Assembly: GCF_000003815.2 (NCBI RefSeq)
Contig: NC_049991.1
Coordinates: 17,561,083-17,625,082, forward strand
Origin: Branchiostoma floridae
Lineage: Eukaryota; Chordata; Leptocardii; Amphioxiformes; Branchiostomatidae
Direction: 5' to 3'
Length of the DNA stretch: 64,000 nucleotides
The notes beneath the pieces were generated by a model. That model saw only the letters and a program-made list of their open reading frames with translations. It ran no database searches and was not told the DNA's origin. Positions 45,821 to 59,045 of the stretch are shown here, piece after piece; position 1 is the stretch's first letter; every line of letters starts with the position of its first letter. A program made the position numbers and the translations under genes.

Positions 45821-46766
45821 TTTAGACGTTAATCCGATGTTGTTCATGCTTTCTTTTACTATAGCACCTGGATCGCCTCCGTGTTGCCCGAAGCCGCGGA
45901 TTCCCCTGTTCCCGGGTGACGTCGACCTTGCCACAGATGTAGCCGAGAGCGCCAGACTGGCCCCTCCCATCCAATGCGACGCTCCGGCAGCTGAAGAAGA
46001 GGGAGATGCTCTGTCTGCAGAAGAAGAGGCAGCAACAAGGGGCTAGACAACAATGTGTTCCTTTTGTTTGATAGCATGCTAATTTGTTTCACTTTAAATG
46101 CTTATGCATAAATATGTTTACGTAAAAACAGGCATTGAAGCAAAGGTGTGAATTTGAGAATTCAATACAAGCTTGAACATTAGAAATTCCGTATGTATGT
46201 AGAACATGATACATAGATGCATTTTGGCTTGAATTGATAGTGCATAGACGGTTAACAGTTGTAAAAGAGTCTCTTATGCATTTTAATGACAGAAAGGGTA
46301 GCAGTATCTTGCTTTTATTTGCTTACATAGGTTCCTAAGCTTCATTGTAATTTTGTTTCGATAAATACCAGGCAGACATTACTTAACTGTTATTATGATA
46401 CTGTATGTAATAGTAAAAATATACCTGAAACAATATTTTAGATTTAATATGTAGGAAACTGTATCGATGTAGTTTTGCTGCACATTACATATAAGGCAAA
46501 ATGTTTATGTCTATGTTAATAGTGACTTAGATGATTTTCATCGAATTTAATTCGTTTTATCCTGCTTAGGGGTGGCTGATTATAATATTATATGATTGTG
46601 ATAGTCTTCTTTATGATATAGGATTAACTTGAAACGTTGAAAGAGTACCATATTGCGAACGTCTTTAATTGCACTTCTTAGGCGAATAGCTGACACCAAA
46701 CTCTTCAGTCTGTAGCTCGGTCGATATCAAGAGAGGTGAAATATGTGTGCATGCGTTTTTCTTTCT

Positions 46767-46772
46767 AATAAA
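46767..46772 (+). terminator. Polyadenylation signal of gene F
   Basis: AATAAAGTGG about 720 bases past the stop, conserved at the mirrored position in gene G. Confidence 0.65.
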
Positions 46773-47230
46773 GTGGTTTGCGGGACATTGACGCCTTGCC
46801 TGGGAATCTTCTTAATTTGATTTAATGTCTAAATTGGTTTGATTTACAGTTTAGAACAAAAGTTCGCAGTATTTTCTTTATCGCTGAATTGCTGTTTAGA
46901 ATATACAAATATGGACGATTAGGAATCTATCTGAGAGAGATAGACTTGTAAGTGCGTTTCTAAGTGCAGTTTTCACATGAAGAACGTAGCGTCCCGATGC
47001 TGACCGATATATCCTACACAAGGTAGTTGTCATTTCTTATTGTTAGTGATCAACCCCTTCTGGAAATCTGACCTTTTAGTCGGCTGTCATTTTAACAGAC
47101 CAATTACTGGAGTCAGATTAAATGGATCTACACGTGTAAGCTGTACTTGTTGTCATTGTGAATCTATGAAATTAGTGGTCATTATGTGCGTTACTGTGTG
47201 TGTGTGCCACTGTGGCCAGGTAGTAAGGGC

Positions 47231-49159
47231 ACTATGGTCCAGAGTGAAAAATCCGGGCGGAAAGTAGACCATGAATGAACTTGCTCAGTCTTAACGTCTT
47301 CCGAATATTTTGCGTAAACGGCTTGACCCAAAATAGACAGCACGTACGTCTCCAGTTAACAGAAATAAGCCTCATTTTGGAGCCTGTAACCTAGTTTAAG
47401 AAGATTGTGACTAGACATGTATATTTTAGGTGTTACTAACTACTAACTAATGTGTTGATCCTAAACTCCCTCCCCTATGGGTGATACTTCGTCAGCCTCA
47501 CATCACCCTTTGAACCCAAACACGATATAAACCTGTGAAACATGTTCACCTTGGACTGCTACGTGACAAACGTAACATGAATAGCCTTTCTCATGGTGCA
47601 AATGATAACCATAAGAAAGCTCAGAGTAAGGTTTCCCAAACGTACACGTCGTACTCACTAGCACTGTGAATTTGACTTTGACTTTATTCAGATCCACTTT
47701 TAGCTATTACAACGTGGCGGCTTTTTTTAGATTTCAGGCACATATATGGTATTCTATTTGTGTCAGATTCAGTCACAAAAACGTTACTGCATTCTTAAGC
47801 GCAGACGTATGTACTCCCTACCTTACGTCAAACCATTCACACATATGATCCGACTGAGTATGTTGCTGGTCATTGGAGTGATGGTTCCTTATTCTATTTG
47901 TAGACTTTGCACACCACAACAGTGTCACAGTGACACTAATAATGCCCACTGATTTCATAGCTGGGTGATTCACAATGTCAACAAGTACAGGTTACACGTG
48001 TAGATCCGTTAACATCTATTATCATAATACCGGTACGTTTACGACGATTTCTCTAGCCATACTGATTTGACAAATTGTCAACGCATCATTTTCTCCAGTT
48101 ACATGTTGCTGTTATAGGTTACCCTTGCCACTTCTTCTGTGTAACTTTTCTGCCACTCTTGTCCTGCTAAAAGCGTAATATTGTAATTGTAACACGCCGC
48201 GGAATTACACGGCGAACGGGCGCGTGGTTGGGAGGGGGTACAAAATACCGGTAGGAAGAAACACGGCACAATTAACTGCCACTATGTACATTTATACATC
48301 CTCTGATGTTCCTTCCTTTTCTGTCAGTAAATGCATAAAACATAAACCTGCATGAGCATACAAAATGTCATGAGAAAACGGACGTATACTGTCAAGAATT
48401 TTCATTTAACTTCTGTCCGTCACAAAGACGTAACACTTCACTGCTAGTGTAGATATAAATATGGCGGGAAAATGGCTGCGTACGTTCAATTTTGCCCATT
48501 CAGTCGTAGATCCGGGCTATTATGCAACGGTTCTTCACACTTTTACATGAGTTGTAGGTCACCAACAGAAATTCAAGATTGTTGTTGAATCATGTTCGTC
48601 TTGTGCCGTGAGCATGTGTAATTATGATCTATATAAATTTGGCAATGAATGTGACAGTGTGTTCGTCCCACGACGAGCTGCCTACCCCGAAATTTAAAAA
48701 AAAGTATACTGAAAACTTTTGGCCTTCTTGTCTTCGAATGCATTGTTATCGATGCTTTGTAAATGGTGTATTGGACACCTAGATGTCTGAAGTGTGCACA
48801 GCTCAGAAATAACTATTGTTGCATGTGTAGATCTCTTTAAGTTCCAGTATTTTTAATCTACCGGTATAAGTCTTACTACCGGAATTATGCCAATGCATGT
48901 TAATCTGACTTCAGATTGGTCTTTTAAAATGACAAAAGACTCAGAGGTCATTCAAAAAAATTGGTCTAAATTTGTGTCTACTGGAGAAAAAATGGGATAG
49001 CACCCCTCTATCACATAAATTCACTAGTATAACCGCTAAAAAACAAGTTATCACAACTTTTCAAACTATCACGTTTTCTGTCCTAAAATACTATTCAGGG
49101 CTAAATAAATGTGTTAGATAATCAAGTCTTTCAAGAGGGGGTTGATCACTAACAATAGG
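47231..49159. other. Spacer between the arms of the inverted duplication
   Basis: No gene is seen. It holds the dispersed repeat at 47480-47620. It also holds a direct copy of arm-end sequence at 47920-48000 ('tgggtgattcacaatgtcaa', also at 49218) and a stretch at 48960-49140 resembling the insertion in locus B. The two converging transcripts F and G would stop before this point. Confidence 0.5.
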
Positions 49160-49697
49160 TGATTTTACTACGTGCTACAGTGGCGCAGTAACCCATATAA
49201 TGGCCACTGCCTGATTTCATAGATGGGTGATTCACAATGTCAACAAGTACATCTTACACGTAACGTTATAGATCCATTTACTCTGACTCCAGTAATTGGT
49301 CTGTTAAAATGGCAGAAGACTCAAAGGTCAGATTTCGAGAAGGGGTTGATCACTAACAATCAGGAATGACAGTTGCCTTGTGTATGATACATCAGTCGGG
49401 ACGGTACGTTCGTTATGTGATGACTACATTTAGAAACGTTACAAGTGCCACCTAACAGTTTTACTCTGTACTGCAACTAGATGTGTTCAAAGATATTGAT
49501 GTTTCAATGCACCTTATCAAGGGATTTGTTATTCAGCAGCGTTGATATTGTACTTTTTACAGAACAATCCAAGGATAAACACAATAATGCGTAATTTCAA
49601 AATAGTCAATCAAACCAACTTAAACATGGTTTAATTAATATAGAAATTAAATCAAATTAAAAGATTCCCAGGCAAGGCACGGATTCCCGCAAACCAC

Positions 49698-49703
49698 TTT
49701 ATT
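49698..49703 (-). terminator. Polyadenylation signal of gene G
   Basis: AATAAAGTGG on the minus strand about 790 bases past the stop, with flanking sequence matching the signal of gene F. Confidence 0.65.
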
Positions 49704-50493
49704 AAAAAGAAAAACGCATGTACACATATCTAAACTCTCTTGATATTGACCAAGCCACAGACTGAAGTTGTTTTGAATAAGTTTGTCAACTATTCGCCTA
49801 AGAAGTAGAATTCAAGACGTTCGCGGCCCTCTTTCAACGTTTCGTGTGTGCAAGTTAATCCTATATCATAATGGAAGATATTACAATGATATGCGCGTTT
49901 GTTCCATAGCCACCTCTATGCAGCATAAAACGTATTGAAGTCAATGTACAATCATTGCTAATCTGCGTATTGGGCATTACGATAAGCATAAACATATAAA
50001 CATTATGCCTTATATATATATTGTGTAGAGAAACCACGTCTATGACTTAGTTTACAAATCTTATAAAAATGTTGTTACTGGTATATTTTTACTATTACAT
50101 ACAGTTACTATAACAGTTTAGAGTAATTTTTAAATGATATCTATCAAAACAAAATTACAATGAAGCTTAGATGTAAAAAAAAAACGCAGGATACCGCTAA
50201 CCTTTCTGTCAATATGATGCATAAGAGACTATTTTACAACTGCTCACCGTTTATGCAATCACTAAAAGTCTAAAATCATATTCTACATGTATGTGACTAT
50301 TCTAATGTTCAACCTTGTATTGAATTCTAAAATTCACACCCTTGGTTCAATGCCTGTTTTACTTAAACATATATAAGCATATAAGCATACAAAGTGAAAA
50401 AAATGAGCATCAAAGGCTCTTCCGAGACGCATCCTATCAAACAAAAGGAACACATCGTTGTTTGATAGGAACAAACTGTGATTTTCACACAGT

Positions 50494-53330
50494 CTAGCCC
50501 CTTGTTGCTGCCACTTCATCTGCAACCGGAGCATCTTCCTCCTCTTCTGCAGCCGAGGCATCTCCTTCTTCTTCGGCAGGCGGAGCAGCGCATTGGATGG
50601 GAGGGGCCAGTCTCGAGCTCTCTGCTGCAGCTGGGGCAAGGACGTCAACCGGGAACGGGGAAATCCGCGGCTTCGAGCAACACGGCGGTGATCCAGGTGC
50701 TGTGGTAAAAGAAAGCATGAACGCCATTGGACTGACGTCTAAATGTATATGATTTCGAGTACGTGAACAATGTTCCGTGACTCGTAGTAGTCCACTTTGC
50801 TTGGTGCTTTATCATTACCTGTAACAGAACTCTACAGTAGCTACTACGTCTTCTTGTCCTTTACATCCTGACAGATGGACTCGGCGATGTGCAACGTACC
50901 AGACTCACTGTACTCCTGCACAGTCTGCCACAAGTTGAGCATGTGAAAGCATTTGCTGTGCTACATACACTAACTGTTAATGTGTTATGCAGAAAAAAAA
51001 AACAAAAAAGATGTAGGGTATGGAGCACAATATATTTATGAAATGGCCAGATGCTGGAACCTACCTTTCTCGGGACCAGATGTTTCATGATTTCTAATAC
51101 CTTCTTCATAAGGCCCTATCTCTTTTGTCAATGACAACTAAGATCTTGTAAATCTCGTGACACCTTACACCTAATCTTCTTGATGCTGCTTGGTGTAGTT
51201 GCCGTGACGTACCTATCTCGCAGATGTAGTTCTTGAGCTCAGTGCAATGGTGGTTGTTCCAGTTGTAGCTGAACTGAGGGCGGATCTCGACACATTTCTC
51301 TCCGTAAATCGTGTCCGGTTGCCCGGGAGACCAGTCGCTGAAGTCACCGCCGCCCAGCACGCTTCCGTCGCTCCAACGGTACTGGGACTGTGGAAATGTT
51401 CGAAAATTCGTTATCAGAGAGATGTTGCCACACGGCCTCATCTTGCCCAGTGTTCTACCATTCAACTAGATGATCGTTCTAACAACTTCCTTCGATCTAT
51501 ATTTGGATTTGTATAACCCTTGATTTCATAATTTTGATATCATACAAAATGTTACTTTAAAGTATGACTGAAAAGACAACAAAACACACAAACCGTAAAA
51601 GGGTTTGTTGAGCGATCAGTTAAATTTTAGGTCGTAGTGCTGTCTTATGGGATGAGGTACATTGTACACAGTGGTTCCTCACGTAACAGGGGCAAAATCC
51701 GATTAGATAGGAAAGTAACAAGACTACGGGTCTTTCACTCCGAAAAAAGTCAACCATTGACAATCGACTAATTTGCAAAACTTAACTTACTTCTAATGTG
51801 AAACAATGGACGAAATGCCATTCACCCACTCTGGATGGTTAATTAGCATGTGTACGATTAACGTATAAGCAAGAAAAACTTACAGCAGGAGCAGTGAGAT
51901 CGTCCAGCCCGATCCAGGTCTCGGCGGCGTAGGTGGTTTGGATGCGGTTGACGATGAATGTGTTGAGAGCGGCGGACTTGATGACCACCAGACGACCACC
52001 TTCAGCCCGGCAGGTCTGGCTGGCGGCCTGGTAGTTTTTACGGTCACCTCTGGCGGAGAACCGCAGGCACTTTGCGGTCCCATCCACCTCCACGCGTTCG
52101 TAGTTCTCCGGACAAGTGGCTATAGACGAGATTTTGTGGCAAAGGTTAGAGGTAGAGATAACCGTCCCATGGCCTTTGAGGCAGCTCAGTGATATCAGAT
52201 AGACCTAGCGTCAACATCTTTACGTTTCGCCGGCTTATGCGATCGCTGAGCGACCGTACAGCGACCAAAATTGGACTTGTCTGACACATTGTTTCATAAC
52301 TAGAACATGATGGAAGATGCAAAGGTATGATGTATACAACAAAACAAAAATGTAAAAACATTTGTTCTTTATCTATGAAATTCGTTGAACGATTTTGTCA
52401 AATCTTTGGTCGCTCAGCGGTCACTGCTTCTGGTGGAAAATGGGTGTGGAGCGATAAAACGTACACCTACCAGTCTGGTTGTGACAGCAGATCTGATCGT
52501 GCATGCCTGCCGTGATGCTCTTTAAGGCGCTGAAATCGGGCAGCCTGTAGATGTAGTCCGGGCAGCTGGCGATCTGGGTCAGCTGGGCACTGTTGGCACA
52601 GGCCCCGACGCCGATGGCGAACGTCTGGACGCCCATGCCATGCAGGACCTAGGAACAGCAGTGGAGGAGAACATTTAACATCAAAAAACCCACACTTGAG
52701 AAAAATAATTGAAAACTTGGGATCTTTCGTTTTTCACTGTCTCCTGAGAAGAAGTCGGACCCAATAACTCAGAAGCTAGAGTTAGCTTTTAGAGTTATTT
52801 AGACTCTTGTATATTGCTTTGTACGCTGTACATACCCTTCCATTTTACCTGCAATTAGCCTACGGACATGAACTTGCAAATAAACTTTCTAAAATTGTAT
52901 TTGTTTAAGTGATTGTATATACTGTATATTTTCATTGAATGAGCCCTGGAAGATTAGCTCAATAGCTAAAGGGCATCCCAATAAAGCAATAAACCAACCG
53001 CCGCTGGTCCGGCCACACTTGAAGAAGAGTAGCCGTCAGTCAGAACGATGACGACATCGGGAGCGTCAGGGCGGTTCCCGTTGCCTGGCAACAGCATGGT
53101 GCTGGCGACGTAGGTGAGCGCGGCTGCCGTGTTGGTCCCGCCGGTAGTGGCTGTGGGCATGGCATTCACGTCACTCAGGACGTCTGCTTTACTGTGGAGA
53201 CAAATGGCCGTTGTGACAAAGTTTCACAAAATTGAAAATCATGTCAATAAGTTTATATTCCAGTATCATTTTTTGGGGTACACACGAAGAGTGGTATAGG
53301 TAATGGCACCCACACACCCACACACACACA

Positions 53331-53368
<38 letters not shown>

Positions 53369-53379
53369 TACACAGACAG

Positions 53380-53416
<37 letters not shown>

Positions 53417-56400
53417 CACACACACACGTACTCACACATCTATCTATCTATAACTATCTATCTATCTATCTATCTATTAAATTTACAAACACAGACAAAT
53501 CAACAACAGTTGATGGTTGTACATTAAAACAGCGTTTCTGCATCATGCAACTTACTTGTCGTGAGTGTTCAGGTGGAACTCATGGATGACAGCGCTGCTA
53601 TATCGGATCACGCCGATCTGGGCGTCCAGGACACCGACCTGGAACCGATCGACCAGCGCCGCGACGAAGTTCTTAATCTTCACGAACTCCGAGTCCGGGA
53701 TGCTGCCGGAGTAGTCCAGCACGAACACGATGTCCGGCCGGCAACATCCAACTTTATCTGGAGGGATTAAAGAGCGAGAGATTAGGGCCATGTCAGACAT
53801 TCAGGACCTTTCGAGGATTTTGCTCCCGAACACCCCCACCAAGGTCGGCGCCGGACTGGAGGTAGCCTAGAATCCACCCTATTCTGGGCCCAGTGCGCTC
53901 CTCTGACAAGCAGAATATGACTTTCTCGAGTTTCTTTTTTTTTCTTCAAAACTTAAAGTCAACTGGCGAAGATGACCTTGCTTCCGACCATGGTATAGAG
54001 AAGGTTGGAAGGCCATAGCTACCAGCGTCTTTTTAAAAGTAAAGACGTCAACACTTAGAAGTGAAATTTATACCAAACATGCAACGTTCCAGCACTTCGT
54101 TAACGCTAGTTCACCTTTATCCGTTGGGTAACCTATATCCGTTGTTTTTTTAAAACATTGTATTTAGGCACATCAAGTCGGTGGGTGATAGCTTTAAACT
54201 GCAATATCCTGAAAATATTGCAATTTGAAACTAATGTTCATCAACGTGATATCCCCAAATACCCTGTTTTTAAAAGCAACTAATATAGGTTACCCAATGG
54301 ATGAAGGTGAACTAGCGTTATAGCCAGCCATGACAGTGGAGTGGTGTATCCTCAGTGGTCAAAGTCATGAATTGGAAAGGCATATACGGGTGTGCTCACC
54401 GACACAGTCACACTCCAGGTTATTGCCCGACCAGTGTCCGTTAGACAGGCACCTCCTGATGTAGTCCCCGGACACCTCCTTGCAGTAGGCGTTCCTGCTG
54501 TTGGCGCACTTGTAGTAGCAGCTTTCATCAGTGGTGTAAACTGGGCTGCAACCGAACCTGAGAGTGCCGGGCACTGTTGGTGGATTCACACATCCTGAAA
54601 AAAAAAAAGATAGAGAGCAAATCTGAGTTTCGCACCAAGAATGATATAATTGTACAATGCGTAGTAATTCAAGCAAGGCGATCACCCCACTGACTTGGCC
54701 ATTGCACGGCCTGTAGGTTTCGTACACCTCGTGCACACCAGACTGGGCCCCGTCCAGACTTGGCACGGCAAACTACAGGTTTTCAGACCTAAGGCTACAC
54801 AGACGTTGGGATAAATGTACCAAATCTCGCGCTAGGACGCTTAGTTAAGATTATTTACATAATATATCACAAAGGCAGCTCATCCAGATCCTAGTTACCT
54901 CTCCTGCAGACCAGGTTGGTCCCTGTCCAGACCCCTCTAACACATGTCCTCTCGGTACTGCCGGAGACTTGGGCGTAACCATGACGGCACGTGTAGGTGC
55001 AAGTCTCGCCGTTGGTGAAGGGGGCTGTACAGCCGCTTCGGATGGAGTAGGGCACGGAAGGCGGTGAAGAACATGCTGTAATTGGTAGTAAGAAAATGAT
55101 TCGACTGATGGTTTCGGGCCCTTGTATGTCTAAACAGACAAAAAGTCCCAGTTCGTATATTCTTAGATATAAAATTTTATACGTTTTCCTTTCACGCCAC
55201 ACACCTTGGTGTCCCGAGTTAAAAATCAAATTGCATGCTACCGTGAGTGTGTTTGGCCATTCAGAAAATTCCGGGATTCAGTTGGACCCCAAGAGCTATT
55301 TTCCGGTAGTCAAAACCATGTGTTCCGTCAGTAATTGCTTCGTCTACTCGACAGGTTGTCAACAGTCCATTTGTAAATGAACTATGCACTCATTGCAAAG
55401 AGTATTTCCACAAGGAGGGCGCTGTCGCCGCGATCTCTCTGCGACATAAAACTTAACAGACCGCTCAACGAAATGTATAGAAAAGGGACCAATCTTTTAC
55501 GCTTTGTGTATCTTGTTGTCTTTTCAGCCACACCTTTACATTTTGTATGATACGCACAATATGGAATCGAAGGCTGCACACATCCTATTTAGGTCTCAGT
55601 GAGAGCGCAGCGCGATTGCTGTCTAGTGGAAACAGGGCCTTACATATTAGCCTCCAAGCAGATCCTACGGTGCCATAAGATAGTGTCAAAGCTGGCCAAG
55701 GGGTATAGCCGACCAAAGGGAGTCAAACGGGCACCGTCAAATGTAGCGTAACACTCCTAGGCTGGCTTCACCCCTCTGACAGCTTTTGATACTGTCTTAT
55801 GTTACCGTGGGATCTACTTGGAGATTACTTAGATATGCCTCAAGTTAGTACACTTACGTTTTATACAGACCAGGGTGGTCCCACTCCAGACCCCGTTAGA
55901 GCAGGTCCTGGTGGTGGTACTGGGGACTGCGGTGTACCCACGGCGGCAGTAGTAGGTGCACTTCTCACCGTTGGTGTAGGGAGCTCTACAGCCACGTCGG
56001 TAGGTGGAGGCATCGGTTGGCGGTGAAGGGCAACTAGGGGCTTATGAGGAAAAGAATATCATTAGATAGATGTCGTTTGGGGAATGGGAAGTTGGTTGTC
56101 CAGCTGGCGCAAGGACATCGTAAGATTGTACCATGGTACGTGCATTGAAGCAACACTTTAGCATTTCAATGTCCAAGCTACATGTAGTTGGCGAGATTTG
56201 TGATGCACTTAAACCTTCGATTTCCTACTAAATGCATTTAGCAAGTCGTGGTTGCTTTAACATGTAAACTTCACAGAGAGTAACAATGATAGAAACCACC
56301 AGTCTCCGAAAATAACAATTTTTGCAGCTTTTTTTTCGTTCAACAGCAAATTATTGTACTTGAACAGTATACTTACAAGGGACAGGACGAACGCGTAGGG

Positions 56401-58698
56401 CGCTGGACTGTACCATCATGACAGACAGCACCAGCAGGCCGAGGCAGATTTGGAACCTGGGGTATTACAAAGACATTGCGTCAACTTAGTGCTCTTTAAC
56501 ATGGATATATGTTGACTTTGTGAACGTCCAAGCCGCTAAGAGATCATTTTGAAAAATCTAGAACATGAAACGACAAAGGCATAAAGTGGCTAGTATATTC
56601 AGGACATGGCAAACATGTAACGTTATGTCTGTGATTTGGAGGGTATTTTTTTTTGCTCTTAAGAATGATGTAGATCCCATACGTCCATCGTCCATACGTC
56701 CATATACGTCCATCAACGACATCTGTTGTAGATAGATGTCGCCCTCTTGTTAAACAGTGTCAGGTTTATATTTATACCCTGCACATTATTTCATCAGTGT
56801 GTTTTCATGTCTTCGAGGATGTGTTTTCAAATTAATATCATATTGCATAAGAAGAGATGGTTCACTTTGATGTATTCTGGGTTACATAAGGCCTGTGACA
56901 GAAGACAAAAACAACGTCAGACCGAATAACAGGTCGACCCATGAAAAAGTTTGGGGACTTAACCGTGGTCATGCATATTCATGAAAACACAAAGGAAACG
57001 TCAGAAATCTCATGAACATTCACACTGGGTGCCGCTTGAGTGAGCACGAACAAGACTCCACACACAACCGCAGCATTCTGAGAAAGGACGAAAACTGGTT
57101 TCCATTGTGACGTCATAATTACCATGATCTATTTTCGTGCACAGCTCACAGCAGTAGCTACAACCAATTATCCAATTACTTTCACTTAGACACACCTGTC
57201 TTCTGAAAAAATAAGAGTAGAGAAGACGCGACAGAAAACCTCACAGAATAAACCCTTAATTGATGTTCAGTGCGTGAACCGAAGCCTGTAGCCTCTTCAC
57301 AAGGAGCTTTCATCAACCTTTATTGAAGCTACTTCTAGACTGTCAACGCTCGCTAACTTATACAGGAATTTGCCGGAGGGACTTTTGCTACAAAATGGTT
57401 TGAATTCCGGATCGAGAGGGAATTTTGATCTTAGAGGGGACTGACACTCCTGGTTAATCATTTGTCGCTTTTTTGCCGAATTCTGCGATTCGTAACCCGT
57501 AGGTAGGCCTGGAGGAGACTACAGTGAACTCGTCCTTGCAACTATTGAACCAATATCAATTATGCTCAGTCGGCACCTCCCACATTACACGCGATAGACC
57601 AGGAGATTGTGCTCCTGTCCGGAGTTTGGGCATGTCTCACGTTTACTGGTCAAATTTTGATATTTTCCTTGCGTTTTAGACTTTCCGCATGAAAAACAGA
57701 TGGTTTCGCTGAACATTCGGGTGCATTCGGCAGTCTCGAATGATGTTGACCGCCAGAAGGTCACCAAATTTCAAAATCGTGATCGTCAGAGCACATATTT
57801 GGCCTGAAAATCTACCCTGTCAAATTGAACGTGGGATCGGTGATATAAGAACATTGGCCGATCTGTAGAAACCAGTTTTGGGGAAAGAAAAGAACGATAT
57901 AGAAGACAACAAAAACACAAAACGGAGCCAAAACAATTCAGCATCATGCCTTGTGCTTATTTACCGGCATTATCTTTAATTTTTGGTCTCCGAAAACAGC
58001 CCGGCCGGCCCTGGTTAAGAAATGTGCCGTAGGCCTAAGCGGACGAGTAGTATTTTCAACCCTGTACATTGCCACAATGAAAGCAGTGCAAAGACATTGA
58101 ATTGAGAAAACGACCAAAAAATATAAATGCACCAGCCAAAACATATCGTGGAAAAAAGTCCAAGAAAAATATCAAAAAGGAGGCTAAGACTTACTTCATA
58201 TTGCAGTTACCAACAGGTGAAGACTCTTTGCGCGCGCAGAATGTTTGTCGGTAGCGTGGCACGGGCGCTTCTTTCTGTCTGTAGAAACTCCGCAGAATGA
58301 GGATTGGGGCGGCGTGCTTGGGTATTTGTAATCTTTTTGGTAATTTGTCAATTAGAATGGGAGTGATTTCATCGTAAAATCAGTCTGTGAGGCCTTGGCA
58401 AAATTATCGTCCTAATCATGTTCAGCAAAGTGGCGCATATTTGTGAATATTAATGAGTAGGCGGTGCTGTTTCTTTGTGACGTCAGAAGATAGACAGGGG
58501 ACGTTGAATCCGTTCAATTGTTTCTAAAGAAGGCCAATGAGTTCGGTAAAGTCCCGAAAATTTTCTGGAGGTCTGGAGCAGTGGCGCGTGGATGATTTGT
58601 TTTTTTGGGTCATGCGAGCACATTGATTGACATGTGTGCGCTTAAGGGGAAAACTATGTATAACCACATATGTACATGCATACATGCCCCCACTCGCT

Positions 58699-58738
<40 letters not shown>

Positions 58739-58795
58739 GACAGACACATACACACAGACACATGTACACACACATGTACACACACACGCACACAT

Positions 58796-58839
<44 letters not shown>

Positions 58840-58960
58840 ACACGTACGCGCGCGCGCACACACACGCACGCAACGCGCGCACGCACGCACACACACGCAC
58901 ACACACATGTACACACACGTACACACACGCGGACACACACACACACACGCGCACACACTT

Positions 58961-59045
<85 letters not shown>

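Larger units (their letters stand above)
37933..46046 (+). pseudogene. Gene F: signal peptide - 3 CCP - VWA - C-type lectin - acidic tail (left copy, leader frameshifted)
   Basis: Exons: 37933-37937, 40476-40554, 41040-41222 (CCP1), 41517-41693 (CCP2), 42397-42591 (CCP3), 42994-43195 and 43429-43796 (VWA), 44390-44625 and 45154-45328 (C-type lectin), 45865-46046 (tail, stop TAG). The VWA has the metal site DYSGS, TGGTNT and TDG. The lectin domain has WIGL, QPD (galactose-type ligand motif), WNNHRC and NYICE. Each CCP has six cysteines. The tail is Glu/Ala-rich. Relative to copy G one base is missing in the leader exon near 40500 (GCTG-TGCTG where G has GCTGGTGCTG), which puts all later exons out of frame. 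It is either a true pseudogene, a gene with another start, or a sequence error. The domain exons themselves are open and close to G. Confidence 0.7.
36837..47230 (+). repeat. Left arm of a large inverted duplication
   Basis: Outer homology starts at 'tattggatgttttaatc' (36843), matched inverted near 60268. It continues through the first exon (37933 with 59505), leader exon (40476 with 56456), all domain exons, the 3'UTR with AATAAA (46767 with 49703) and on to about 47230 (with 49160). The sum of paired coordinates drifts from about 97440 to 96390, showing unequal insertions and deletions. Exons match closely and introns poorly. Confidence 0.85.
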
